NCBI GenBank assembly: GCA_015499985.1
Contig: JAAAUF010000994.1
Coordinates: forward strand, 1 to 12,693
Source: Haplosporangium gracile
Lineage: Eukaryota > Mortierellomycota > Mortierellomycetes > Mortierellales > Mortierellaceae
DNA length: 12,693 nt
Direction of reading: 5' to 3'
A model generated the notes under the pieces. The model saw only the letters and a list, made by a program, of their open reading frames with translations, was not told where the DNA came from and searched no databases. Positions 1 through 9,482 of this stretch are shown here, piece after piece. Both the position numbers and the translations under genes were made by a program. Positions within the stretch are counted from its first letter, which is position 1; each line of letters begins with the position of its first letter.

Positions 1-2
1 CA

Positions 3-170
3 CTCCACACCAGTCGATTAACATCCCCCGCCATAAAAGACACTGTCTTTGACATCCCTAAACTCCTCATCCCAATCCTCTCCTCCCTCCTCCTCCTCCA
101 TCAGCAGGTGTACCAAGTGTCGCGGAAACAATCACCAAAGGTCAATAAGCCGACGCTGCTCATACTTTAA
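3..170 (+). CDS. Possible 3' end of an unidentified gene (partial, weak)
   Basis: This frame stays open from the left edge to a TAA at 168-170 and gives 55 codons with no start inside the window. The translation includes IKDTVFDIPKLLIPILSS, then a hydrophobic run (LLIPILSSLLLLH) and a basic tail with the segment SRKQSPKVNKP. It reads more like protein than the other two frames, which are broken by stops or are serine homopolymer. An acceptor-like AG at 38-39 with an upstream TTAAC at 18-22 could begin a terminal exon at 40 in the same frame. If real, the gene is convergent with the antiporter. I do not recognise the family, and the hydrophobic run could equally come from a CTC-rich non-coding tract. 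Confidence 0.28.
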   Translation, partial: LHTSRLTSPAIKDTVFDIPKLLIPILSSLLLLHQQVYQVSRKQSPKVNKPTLLIL

Positions 171-457
171 AGGGTCATACCGGAATCCGAAAGAAAAAAA
201 AAAAAAGAGGAGGCATATTGATGGTGAGTGAAATAAGTGTGTATGTGTAAGAGTGATCGACGATGATGAGACGCGATCCACTCGGCTTTGTGCCCGATGA
301 TTGATCTCTTCTTTTGGCGTTATGCATCACAAACACAACAGCAATACATCACAGGACACATAGAACAAATATGATTTCTTAGGTATGTTTATGGATGGTA
401 ACAAAAAAATGCAAGATGCAAAAATCGTATTATTAAGAGGGAGAAAAAAGAAAGAGA
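171..457. other. Intergenic region, 3' flank of the antiporter gene
   Basis: No gene is visible here. The stretch holds an A-rich tract near 190-207 and, on the minus strand just past the antiporter stop, a T-rich segment followed by TTAATAATA (plus strand 427-435). The latter could serve as a weak AT-rich polyadenylation region, but no perfect AATAAA was seen. Confidence 0.4.
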
Positions 458-3400
458 TCAAGGCTTCTTGAAGAGGTCGGTAAGATGATGACCCCGTCCT
501 CCTCCACCAGACGACTGCGATGGCGACAACGAGTTCCGTCGCGAACTTGCTGCGGACAACGGCCGGGCACCCTGCTCCATTTCTTGTTCCAGAATCTTGA
601 CGCGATCGCGCTCGTCAATCTCGTGGCTTGTTATCCTGACCAGCCCATTATCCTCCTCCCGCTCAACCTCGTGGATGTGAATAACAGAGTCGCCGCTGTG
701 CTGAGACAATGGCCGTCCGTTGTTGTCGTCGTTACTGAACCTTGAAGACTCTTCCTCATCTACCGATCCAACCTGTGCAAGGCTGGGACTGGCCGAGCGT
801 GTCGAGGGGTGGCTCCGCTTCAACTCCTGCGCAATACTCTTGTTGTCGCTACTACTGCTCTCATCGGAGCCAATGATAATGACTGCTGGCGTTCCCGAAG
901 ACGACGAGGACGTGGATCCGCTGCCGGTCAAATTAGAAGATGAACGAGGCGTGTTGGTTCCTTGAGAGGGAGGTCGAAGACCATCCTTGGCAGGGAGATT
1001 AAAGTTGATGCTGGGACTGCTGATGTCCTTTTCCTTCTCCTTCTCCTTCTCGCCTGCTGACTCGCCATTGTTGTTACTGTTGTTGTTGTTATTGTTGTTG
1101 TTACTGTTGGCGTTGGGACTGTACACGGATGCGCGGAGGTTCCTGTTAGCAGCGGCTCCCTTGGACGCCTCCTTCATCTCCTTAACAACATCCTGCAACG
1201 TCCTGACAGTATTGTTGTTACTATTAATGTTGTTCGCCCGTCCAAGATCAGGCACTCCTGCAATACCAAAGCCAGCATAGGGCAGCACTCCTCCATATCC
1301 AAACGACCGCTGGTTGACCGACCTCTGATGGTCATACCCAATTGATCTCTGATTGTCGTATCCAATCGATCTCTGGTTGTCAAATCCAACAGAGCGCTGG
1401 TTATCGTATCCAATCGAACGCTGGTTGTCGTATCCGATCGTTCTTTGCTCGCCATCACCTTCAGGAACGCCTCCAATGCTCGATCCGCTGATAGTAGGGG
1501 GTCGCAAGACAATCTCATCTCCAATGTTGATGTGGGGCAACCGGGTAACTGCATGGTTGGCGTCCTCGCGCTTCCTGGACCAAGTGCGAGTGTATTTGTA
1601 CTGAAGATGAAGTAGAGGCACAGTGACACCGTGAATCAAGACACTCGAAAAGACCAGGAACATAACGACCGGGAAGATGACTTCGCGAACACGCATGAGG
1701 CGTTCGAGATTGTGCGCATGCTCACCCAGATGCTCAGGACTTGTCATCATGGCGGTCAACTTTGAGAAAAAGACGGCTCCGACTCCAATAGGACCGAACC
1801 AACCAGCAAAAGCCGCGTCACGGTACGTGGTTAAGGCAGGGATCAATGGCTTTAGAGCCACCACAAAAGGGAGTCGTCGGAGCAAGAGAATTACAATAGC
1901 CAAAACAATCAGACGCCACACAGACAAGCCCAAGTCGGCATTGTTGAAGCTTGAGAAGGGGATCGACGCGCCAATGTAGACAAAGCAGGCCAAGTTGAGC
2001 AACAAATCGATGATTTCCTGAATATGGGCCTCGGCAATCTCGTTCGAGAACCAGTCGCTAAAAGAGTAAACAGGAGTGTAAATATTAGTATGCGCGGACA
2101 TGTATATTGAGATGGAGATTGAAGAGCGCCCTTTGATTGTAATGAAAACAAAGTTGACTTACTCCCAGGCAAAAACGTTCCCAGCAACGAAGCAGGCCAA
2201 AAGATCGTCGGAGGCGATGATACTGACAATTCCAGCAACGGCGAGTGCCAATGCAATCGAAAAGACCAAGAACGATTCCTTGTCGATCAGGTTCCTATGC
2301 GCGGAATAGTTGAATAAAAAATAAGAATCCGGGGGTGAGAGAGGGCCCGAGAGAGGGATAGTGAGCAACCTCACGCGGCTCATGTATCATGCTGGATAAT
2401 ACGACATGTACCTGTTCTTAGCGCCCTTGACTAGCTTGCGGCACGCAAATCCAAAGACTCCTCCAATGACGATACTCAAGAAGATCTGATAGCACCAGAC
2501 TAAGTAAAACCATTTTCCCACAGCGACACCTGCAGAGGGCTCTTTCAGCAGATAAAGGCCAAGAAGAAGGAAAGGAAGACCCATGCCATCGTTGATGCCC
2601 GATTCTGCCGACAAGAGGTAACGAATGCGAGGAGGGACATGCTTCTCGGCGAAACGGCCTTTGACGACCGAGTTGGACAAGACGGGATCGGTGGGGGTGA
2701 CACAAGCAGCAATAGCCATGGATTCGATCTGTTGTACGAGAGAGAAAATAAGGTATACATGGACACAGGAGGAGAGAATAGTGAGTATGACTTCATTCAA
2801 GTCGTCATTAAAGCCTCATCCTGTAAAAGCGAAAAATAAAACCGAGACGGAAGGAGATGACTTACAAAGCTGAGATTAGGGATTAGAGCCCAGACAAGAA
2901 GCGCAGAGGTGCCAAACATGAGGCACATCAATGGCACGATCATCATGAACAGCGAAAGTCTTTCTTTGAGAATGTATGACCTATGATTGGATGACAACAG
3001 TAAGAGCAACATGAGTTCTTGATCCTCGGTAAACTTTTTTGTTTGTTTGTTTGTTTGATTGTTTGTTTGTTTGTTTTCATTCCGTACTGGGCTGATGTAT
3101 CTTAGTGACGAGAGTAAAAGTAGGGACTGGGGAAATTGAGTCTTCCCTTACAACCTTGTCGGGTGCTCGAGAGCGTTGTCCATTCGCACTCGTTTTTTCT
3201 CCCCTCCTCACCCGGGATTAATATTGTTCCTTGCCCACAACAAGCCGACAAAACAACAAATCGCAAAGCAGGAAAAAATTCTCATACGACTTCGTTCTTT
3301 GTGTCCTTACCTTGGCAAAGACACTCCTGCAGCCATGACCTGGACGGCGATGACAATCCTGGTGAACTCGAGGGTGACACTGTCGTACTTTTCCCATCCT

Positions 3401-4995
3401 GTCGGGTCAAAGACCCCAATGGCATAAGGTCCGATGATGATACCGAAGACAGTTGAAACAACTGCGGAGATACAGGCAGAAAGAAAGGTTACGGGTAATA
3501 TGCAGGAGAAATAAGAGGAAAACAGAGTTAGTCAGGGGAACAGTTAGAGATGTAGAAGACAAAAGAAAAGAGAGCGAGACCCACATGGCAAACCACCCCA
3601 ATCCCAAGTACCATTGGAAAAAGAAATATGAAGAGGAGACATACGGATCCTTGCCTTGCCATCCTCTCTCTCATCCCCTTCACACAATCTCTTTCCATCG
3701 TTCTGTTTCTTCCTGCGAAGTACAAATGAGGTTTTTGTGGTCGATAGGAGGGTGGTTTGAGATGAAATGAAACCAACCAATGTTCGCCTAAACCTTGTTT
3801 CCGAAAGAGTTGAGTTGGGAAAAACTGATGACACTCGCGTGGACACAAAAGAACGAAAGTAGGGAGGTGCACGGAAAGGTATGATTCCGCCCGGTTCGTT
3901 GAAGGTCTAGTCGGGTTGGCCTTGTGGTTCCTCTCTTTCACCCTCTTTTTTCAAGTCGATCTGGTGCCTCCAACGAAAAATAAAAAATAGAGAAAAGGGA
4001 TCGGATTGAGCCAGTCTAGAATTGAACAAGAGTCGTTGAAGGGACTGTAGTCGGATGATCCAGAATTGCTCTTGTTTTTCATTTGTGTTCTCCTTTCCCT
4101 GCCTGTGTTGTTGTCGTTACTATTGTTTTTTTTAGGGTTTAGGTGTGCGTCAAACTGGGTACAAAGAAAAAAAAAGAAAAAAAAGAAAAAAAAGATCGGT
4201 GTAGCGGGCTCGACATTTACTGTTGCTGTTGCAGTTGTTGTTTTCCTACAGTTCCTTCTGGATGTTCGACCAAGAATTTTACCGAAAGATGATGGCGATG
4301 ATGAAAGCAGGCGACATAGATACAGATAGAAAGACGGATGGTGGGGAAGAAGTAACCTCCTCGTCTGGAAAGGGCGTAAGGAAACAGAGGATGGAACGGG
4401 CCCTGTCCTCGTGTGTTTGTATGTGTGTGTTACTCTGTCTTCGTTCCTCGCCCTCTCTCTGTCTCTTCCCACTGTTTGTGTATTTCCATGGAATTCTGAG
4501 ATCAACTTTTTCATCCAGCCCACACGCACACACAGATACACAGAGATGTGATATGCACATGTATGAGCAAAAAGGTGGTCAACGCTTGCTTCTCATTTCT
4601 CTGTGTATGTGGTGTGTTCGATCCGTTTGCAAAACGGTCGGCAGATGGTGTTGCACTCCCCTCCTTTACTTTTTATATCCATCCCGTCTTTCCTTCCTCC
4701 TTCCTTGTTTACCCCAACGACAGACGACCGACCAGCACAGAAAATAGGGGTTGAATTGGCACAAGCAAAACTCAAAAAAAAGGAGGAGCCAATGCAGACA
4801 AATTGTCGGTAATACAAAAGAAAATAAAGATGGAGGGGGTAGGAGTCCAGAACTGAGAAACTTACAGGCTTCGGAGATGAACAGCTTTTCTTTCACAAAC
4901 AGGCTGACAAGACCGAATACGATGATGAAGCAGCCGAGAAACGCATAGACGACATGCTCGGGTGAGGCTTCAAGGGTAATGCCTCCTTCTGACAT
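458..4995 (-). CDS. NHA1: Plasma-membrane Na+(K+)/H+ antiporter, Nha1/Sod2 family (CPA1), six exons
   Basis: Predicted to exchange protons for Na+, Li+ or K+ at the plasma membrane, maintaining pH and cation balance. Minus-strand exons: 4995-4866, 3461-3311, 2980-2866, 2728-2412, 2294-2163, 2057-458. They total 2445 nt and 814 aa, and every phase closes. The start is the ATG at 4995-4993 (MSEGGITLEASPEHVVYAFL), aligned with fungal Nha1 N-termini. Family marks are EA..STVFGIIIGP at exon join 1, VTPTDPVLS (about 142-150), SAESGINDG (172-180), ASDDLL with paired Asp267-Asp268 in the position known to be essential in yeast homologues, FAWDDWF (about 279-285), and VLIHGVTVP ending the membrane core (C1-like segment). 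Residues 1 to about 440 form the multi-span core. The remaining 370 or so residues are a cytosolic tail rich in Ser, Asn and charged residues, with an octapeptide repeat (486-537), an Asn run (597-612) and an EK run (618-626). Introns are 1401, 330, 137, 117 and 105 nt. The symbol is given at family level; exact orthology is not proven. Confidence 0.93.
1025..1051 (-). repeat. Glu-Lys coding hexanucleotide repeat
   Basis: The sense strand has four GAG/GAA-AAG pairs that encode EKEKEKEKD (residues about 618-626) in the antiporter tail. It is a short charged low-complexity segment immediately after the Asn run. Confidence 0.8.
1067..1114 (-). repeat. Asparagine-coding AAC/AAT microsatellite
   Basis: Sense-strand AAC/AAT codons in the antiporter tail encode an almost pure Asn run interrupted by Ser (residues about 597-612). 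This is a trinucleotide repeat in frame, expected to vary in length between strains without breaking the frame. Confidence 0.85.
1292..1447 (-). repeat. Coding 24-bp tandem repeat (QRSIGYDN octapeptide)
   Basis: Within the last exon of the antiporter, residues 486-537 consist of five full copies of an octapeptide with consensus QRS[IV]G[YF]D[NH], a shortened copy (QRSVN) and a terminal QRSFGYG. The copies differ at synonymous positions (for example CGT/CGC/AGA for Arg), so the array is not a very recent expansion. It lies in the cytosolic tail, outside the transport domain. Each unit carries a Tyr or Phe flanked by Gly and Asp, and a basic Arg-Ser pair. Confidence 0.9.
3038..3073 (+). repeat. 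(TTTG)n microsatellite in antiporter intron 2
   Basis: Nine TTTG units, one altered to ATTG, lie in the 330-nt second intron (2981-3310). On the sense strand this is a CAAA repeat and is not pyrimidine-rich, so it probably has no role in acceptor choice. Confidence 0.85.
3465..4865 (-). other. Long first intron of the antiporter gene (1401 nt)
   Basis: The donor GCCT|GTAAGT lies at 4865 and the acceptor CCGCAG ends at 3462, so the intron occupies 3462-4865 if the acceptor CAG is included. A branch-like CTGACTAACTC lies about 60 nt upstream of the acceptor (plus strand 3525-3535). The flanking exons join in phase 1 and the protein runs without a gap across the join, so no missing exon is needed. 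The other introns of this gene are 105-330 nt. The intron holds oligo-A/G tracts (4166-4194) and a telomere-like motif (4131-4143). Frames of 100-196 codons inside it are low-complexity and match nothing I recognise. Confidence 0.8.
4131..4143 (+). other. Short telomere-like motif (TTTAGGGTTTAGG)
   Basis: Nearly two units of TTTAGGG occur inside antiporter intron 1; the sense strand reads CCTAAACCCTAAA, a telo-box-like sequence. In plants and yeasts such boxes bind Myb-type telobox proteins. Here it may be chance in a T-rich stretch. Confidence 0.3.
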
Positions 4996-5947
4996 CCAAA
5001 CTGTAGTAGTGGTGTTTGGGGTTGGGGTAGGGGTAGTGGTAGTGGTGGCGGTGGTTGTGTTGTACGAGGGTGTATGTATGAGATGACGAAGGAAAGAAGA
5101 GCAGAGAAAGGAGCGTTGGTAAAGAGTACAAGGACGACGAAAGGACAAGGAACAGATAGGGTGTAAAGAAGGGCCGAAAGCAGCCAGTATAGAAGAAAGG
5201 CGTGAGGAATGAAAGAGGATGCAAAAGACGACGAAGGAGAGGTGTTGATGAGAAGAGTATTAAGGGAATGAGAGGAATGAGAGGAAGGGAAGGTAAAGGT
5301 ATTTGAGATGAGGAGAAGAGAAGAGAAGAGAAGAGAAGAATGAGATTCCAAAAGGAAGGAGGTGCAATCTCTTCTTAGGGAGAGGAGAGAGGAGAGGGGA
5401 GAGGTGTGGGAGAAGAAGAAAAGGAAAAAAACAACAAAAAAATAAAAACGAGGCAGTGCCAATTTATCATTTTTATCAGTGATGTAGGGGTGAAAAAAAA
5501 ATAAATAAAATAAAGTCAAGGGAAAAAAGTGCCCTTGACTGTTGCCAGTAATTTTTCTTTTATGACGAAAGTGGAGCCAAAAGGCTCAACTCTCCCGCCT
5601 GATACGTTCATAATTCATAGCACTCCTTCTTCTTCCTCTTGGACCATTGGTGGCCTCTCTTATTCTTTCTCCTTCGCTTTCGCATTCTCTCTCTCTGTTT
5701 CCCTCCCTCACAGATATCCTCTCCATCGCCTCCTTCTTGTTCTCTTCGATGACGATCTCCTCCTGCAAAATGACGGATCCCCTTTTTTTTCTTTTTGCCG
5801 CCTTTCCCGATTCATGACCTTCATAACAAAATGAAGTCGATTCTTTGTTGGAGAAGCAGTCACGGCAAAAAGTACGAGGCAACTATCACACACACAAACA
5901 ACACATGATGATGGGTATCAATCATTAAGCTTTAAGAAGATATTTTT
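4996..5947. promoter_or_regulatory. Antiporter promoter/leader and 3' flank of the Hsp70-like gene
   Basis: This 952-bp region separates two tandem minus-strand genes. From about 5080 to 5430 the plus strand is strongly purine-rich, so the antiporter sense strand has a long CT-rich leader just before the start codon. Directly upstream of the ATG the sense strand carries ACC/CCC-rich repeats (plus strand 5001-5055). AT-rich sequence at 5425-5525 separates the leader from the Hsp70-like 3' flank (5526-5947). A 98-codon minus-strand frame at 5586-5882 is composed of Arg/Glu low complexity and is not accepted as a gene. No clear TATA box or AATAAA was found. Confidence 0.5.
5314..5338 (+). repeat. 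(AGAAG)5 pentanucleotide repeat
   Basis: Five perfect copies of AGAAG lie about 320-345 bp upstream of the antiporter ATG; the sense strand reads CTTCT repeats. They form part of the pyrimidine-rich leader of that gene and parallel the GGAGA array upstream of the Hsp70-like gene. Confidence 0.85.
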
Positions 5948-8900
5948 TTAACCAGTGAACTGGCATCGGGTAGTCACTACAATGCCATTGACCTCAGCCT
6001 CGGCACGGATTTCAGTCGCTCCAAAGTACATACGGAGCTCAAACACCATTTTGTGGCCCGGTTGTGCTCCATGGACATATGGCAGAGGAATTAAAAAGTC
6101 GCCAATCTTTTCCACCATCGGTGAATCCACATACCGCGGCAGATTCATACTCGAGCACGCGAAAAGAGGCGAGTTCACTGGCCTGGGGTATTGGTACGTT
6201 ACATAACGCTTGGTGATACACTCGTCAATGCCAATGTGCTGACCAGGGGCAACATACACCGAAAATCGATCGCGTGCACGCATCGTGCCCTCATGGTCCC
6301 GAACCTTCTTGTGTGGCAGATCCGATCCTTCCTCATAGGCCATCAGCGAGTCGACTCCGTACCATCGCCTGGCTACACGTTGTGTGATCGTCCTGGGCAT
6401 CAATCCTGCATATGCTGCTCCACGGACAACGGCCAATTCCGCACGTGGGGGGACTCCAATCATCGGCACACGGGCCCCAAACTCGGCTTGGACTCGGTTA
6501 TGGAGATATCCTGAGCATCCAAAGCCTCCGACCAAAAAGATGGCGTGACAGTTGTAGTGCGTCTGTTGGAGCTGGTGTTGGATCAATCGGAGGACATCGT
6601 TAATGACAGGGTCAAAGACCTCCCGCCTCATTTCCTCCGCAGAGACCGTCAAGATTCCGTCCTCTAATCCAATGTCATAGTCCGTCAGATCTGCGCGTCC
6701 AGGAACTGCGGGCATGGTGATGTACTGATCTTCGACACCATCGAACAGTGGCTTGACATTGTGAATAAACGTCTCCATAAGCTGAACCCAGTTGGCCGCC
6801 GTGAGCCCCTTCTCCTGCCACTTTGCGAATCGCTTCCTCATCAAAGCCTCCATACGCTCGTCCAAGAAGATAGATCCACAGCTATGACCACTTCCGCGAG
6901 TCACCTCCCTCAGTGTCCTACCATGGGGTCCCACCGAGACCTCAAAGACGATCAAATCGACAGTTCCACCACCGGCATCACAAATCATGAACCGTTGTCC
7001 GTGTCCGATCTGGAATTGGTCGCACTTCTTTTCACAGTATAAGGCGGCGGCTTCGGGTTCCGAGATTAGGAGAAGTCGATGGGGCGGGTCCAGAGGTGAA
7101 ATCATCCCGGCTTGAAGGGCTGCCTGTCGCATAATCGCCTTTGCATTGTCCGTCCACATGGCAGGTACCGAAAGACAGTATTGAATGTGCTGCTGTTCAA
7201 ACGAAGATCCAAAGCCTTTAAGAACCGTCTATAATTTGTCAACAAAGAAACGTAAAAAAGTTAATTTTGACGACAGCAGCAGAATTTCAATCTGCATTTG
7301 ACTAATGGAGAAAAAAGACTTGCCTGGATAACGTGAGCATGGAAGAGGCGAAGATAGTCTGCAATGGCGTCGACAACAGTGAGTCCATTGGGAAGGGGCG
7401 GGTGAGGTCCAGCAGCGTCGTCCAAATGAAGTTTGTACTTTGAAAGCAGGACGTGGTTTTTGTATGGAGGTTTTGTGATGGCGATCTTGGCAGTGTATCC
7501 CCACTCCAGGATCTCCTTGGAATTAGGTCCGTACAGGTTGCATGTTGGCACCTTGGGGTAGTTGTGTGTCTGCTTGGGCCTAGAATGTTTAATTCAATGT
7601 TTTCAGACGGGTCAGCAAATCGAACTTATCACATAATGGTGTTTTTCTCACAGGTGCCCTAAACGACGGCTATGTTGTTGTATCGTTGTCAACTCATCCA
7701 ATGGCATCGTTTGCTGCCAAGACGCCACACCGCGCCCATTGCTCGACAGGAGGACTAAATTATCCTTGAATTTTGTTTTTTTAAAAAACTTGAGAGCATA
7801 GCTTGCGGCGCGGTGCAAGAAGCTGAAGACACCAGAAAAGCCAGACAAAACTGTATAGAAACCATATTGAGACCTCGATTTCTTTTCTTCCCCTCGGTGA
7901 GATGCTGAGTATGATTATCCAAGGCAAGAGATGAGCGGCTCTCAAAAGTAGAGAATCAAGAAGTAGAAAGGTAGGAACCAACCCAGAAAAAAAAGTGAAA
8001 ATAGGTACACCTGTCACAATAAAACGACCAGTTCCTTGATTGATCCAAACTTACCAGGTAGAAACTTCGTGCACTTCGCCATCTTGCTGGTAGGCATAAG
8101 CCATAGATGAGTACGTTGTTCCCCAATCAATGGCCATGATAATAGGGTAGGTCTGGTTCTCATTTCTTGGAACAACAAAGGGTCGATGTCCGTATTGCTG
8201 TGATCCCGAGGCTGCGGCCTGTACCGAGGATGAGGATGAGGTTGAGTAGGGCTGCTGTGCAGGCCAGGTGGTATCGGGGACGGGTGTTGCGTAAGACTGT
8301 GGATGCTGGATATAAGGGATCTGTGGGGTGGATGGTGGAGGAGCGACATAACCGATCGATGGGGTCGTTACCGAGGAAGTGTCCGCGATAGTAGAGTTTG
8401 TGGGAGGAGAGATACGCTCATCGACAGGCGAGGGTGCCGAGGCAGTCGCCATGTTGGCGGTGTGACTCGCAAGGGTAGGAGGGATATGGAGACTGTTGTA
8501 GGCTGGTGGAAGGGTGCTAGAGCGGTGAAGGGCATCGTGAACTCCTTCTGCGGCGGTGTGTGGGGATCGAGGCTCATGCTCTGTTGGTCTGTTGTCGGCA
8601 TCCTCTGAGGGTTCGAGGTTATGGGCGATTTGTGAACTGATGAGAGGCGAGTCTACAGAGACGAACTGAGGGTTGGCAGGGGTGGGGATGGGAGACCGGC
8701 CTTCCGATGGAGTGGCGGCGCCACCGTCGTTGATGGAACCCTCTGCAATGCTGGTTCTTTGGACGGTTGATTGCGGCTGTGCATAGTCGGTGAGATCGAC
8801 GATGGAGGTTGATGAGTTGATGCCTTCAGGGAGTGGTGGGACAGGGGGGGCGGGGGCACCCTTCTGGGGCGAGAGACCCGATCGGGAGAGGGTGCTAGCG

Positions 8901-9025
8901 TTGGAGTGGTGACCGATGCTTTTGGCGTCGCCGTTGGGGTTGATGTCAGATGCGTCGTCGGTGGCGCCATTAGTCTTTTCAGTCTTTTTCTTTTTGGAGC
9001 GGAAGACGTTTTTGAAGGACTTCAT
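5948..9025 (-). CDS. HSPA12-like Hsp70-family ATPase with long disordered N-terminus, three exons
   Basis: An atypical Hsp70-fold ATPase, related to the HSPA12 group expanded in early-diverging fungi; its substrate is unknown. Minus-strand exons 9025-8055, 7579-7324 and 7228-5948 total 2508 nt and 835 aa, and all phases close. Residues 1-290 are disordered and Pro/Ser/Thr-rich, with a basic start (MKSFKNVFRSKKKKTEK), PxxP motifs near 58-66 and PPAY at 173-176. The nucleotide-binding domain follows: phosphate-1 motif IMAIDWGTTYSS (about 296-307), WPKQTHNYPKVPT across exon join 1, VPAMWTDNAK and SEPEAAAL (about 465-472), phosphate-2 motif DAGGGTVD (493-500), adenosine motif LVGGFGCSG (about 641-649), and AVVRGAAYAG as the connect-2 segment. 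The C-terminal part has no canonical substrate-binding domain and no EEVD tail, as is usual for HSPA12-type proteins. Intron 1 is 475 nt; intron 2 has a GC donor. The ATG at 9025 has G at -3 and follows a CT-rich leader. A secreted product is unlikely because no signal peptide is visible. Confidence 0.92.
7229..7323 (-). other. GC-AG intron 2 of the Hsp70-like gene (95 nt)
   Basis: The donor reads ATCCAG|GCAAGT, a strong match to the GC-type donor consensus, and the acceptor is AATTATAG ending at 7229. The join is phase 0 and gives HVIQ-TVLKGFG, which fits the family. No GT donor nearby is usable: the only nearby alternative (CAC|GTTATC) would lose the frame and matches the consensus poorly. 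Reading through gives a short unrelated tail and a stop. Confidence 0.85.
7580..8054 (-). other. Intron 1 of the Hsp70-like gene
   Basis: The donor is ACCTG|GTAAGT at 8054 and the acceptor ATTCTAG ends at 7580. The join completes a Trp codon (TG+G), giving the continuous segment VSTWPKQTHNYPKVP that is typical of fungal HSPA12-like proteins. No additional exon is needed, and I see no separate gene in its 475 nt. Confidence 0.82.
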
Positions 9026-9300
9026 GCCGAAGGGGAGATGATGGCGAGTGAAAAAAGGGAAGAAGGTAGGTTAAAGGAGTAACTCGGAGAGGAGAGGAGA
9101 GGAGAGGAGAGGAGAAGGAGAGAAAGACGGATGAGGGAGTAGAAGGTGAAGAGAGAGACGAAAGGGAAGGGAGGGGGAGATGGGAAAGGAAGGAGGGGAC
9201 ACGAATGAAGGACAAAGGAAAGCAAAATGGGAGAAGAAGAAGAGGAGAAGGGATGGAAGAACAGTCGAGAGGGTGGAATAAAGAGAAAAGTTAAAAAAAA
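9026..9300 (-). promoter_or_regulatory. Pyrimidine-rich leader/promoter of the Hsp70-like gene
   Basis: The plus strand here is almost entirely A and G, so the sense strand is a CT-rich leader ending at the start codon. It includes six copies of GGAGA (9086-9115). The long Ser/Leu/Phe-rich frames seen here on the minus strand come from that composition and are not genes. Confidence 0.5.
9086..9115 (+). repeat. (GGAGA)6 pentanucleotide repeat
   Basis: Six perfect tandem copies lie 61-90 bp upstream of the Hsp70-like start codon; the sense strand reads TCTCC repeats. They probably fall within the 5' untranslated leader. Confidence 0.9.
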
Positions 9301-9335
9301 AATTCATAATTGATTAAAGCAAAGTCTAACTCTGG

Positions 9336-9340
9336 CCAAT
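9336..9340 (+). promoter_or_regulatory. CCAAT box candidate
   Basis: The sequence GGCCAATCAGCG closely matches the extended NF-Y/Hap complex site. It lies 311 bp upstream of the Hsp70-like start (reverse orientation for that gene) in the divergent region. Binding is inferred from the motif only. Confidence 0.35.
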
Positions 9341-9482
9341 CAGCGTATATTTCCTGTCCTAAGAGGGAGCGGGTATGGAGCGGGACATCTGTTAGTATTT
9401 TTCGCCATGGAGTAGACTTAGAAGAAGAGGTTAAGTTCGCCGTTGAGCCCTTATCATTACTTTTTTGTCGACTTCTTCTTCT

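Noticed and set aside
3951..4747. Frames of 174-196 codons inside antiporter intron 1 on both strands
   Set aside because: Both are low-complexity, contain homopolymer-encoded Phe/Lys runs, and show no family resemblance. The antiporter protein is continuous without them.
4996..5148. Upstream extension of the antiporter start to 5148
   Set aside because: It would add a Thr/Pro repeat segment unlike any Nha1 N-terminus. The ATG at 4995 matches the family start position.
9026..9307. Long Ser/Leu/Pro/Phe frames on the minus strand upstream of the Hsp70-like gene
   Set aside because: They are products of translating a polypyrimidine tract in three frames.
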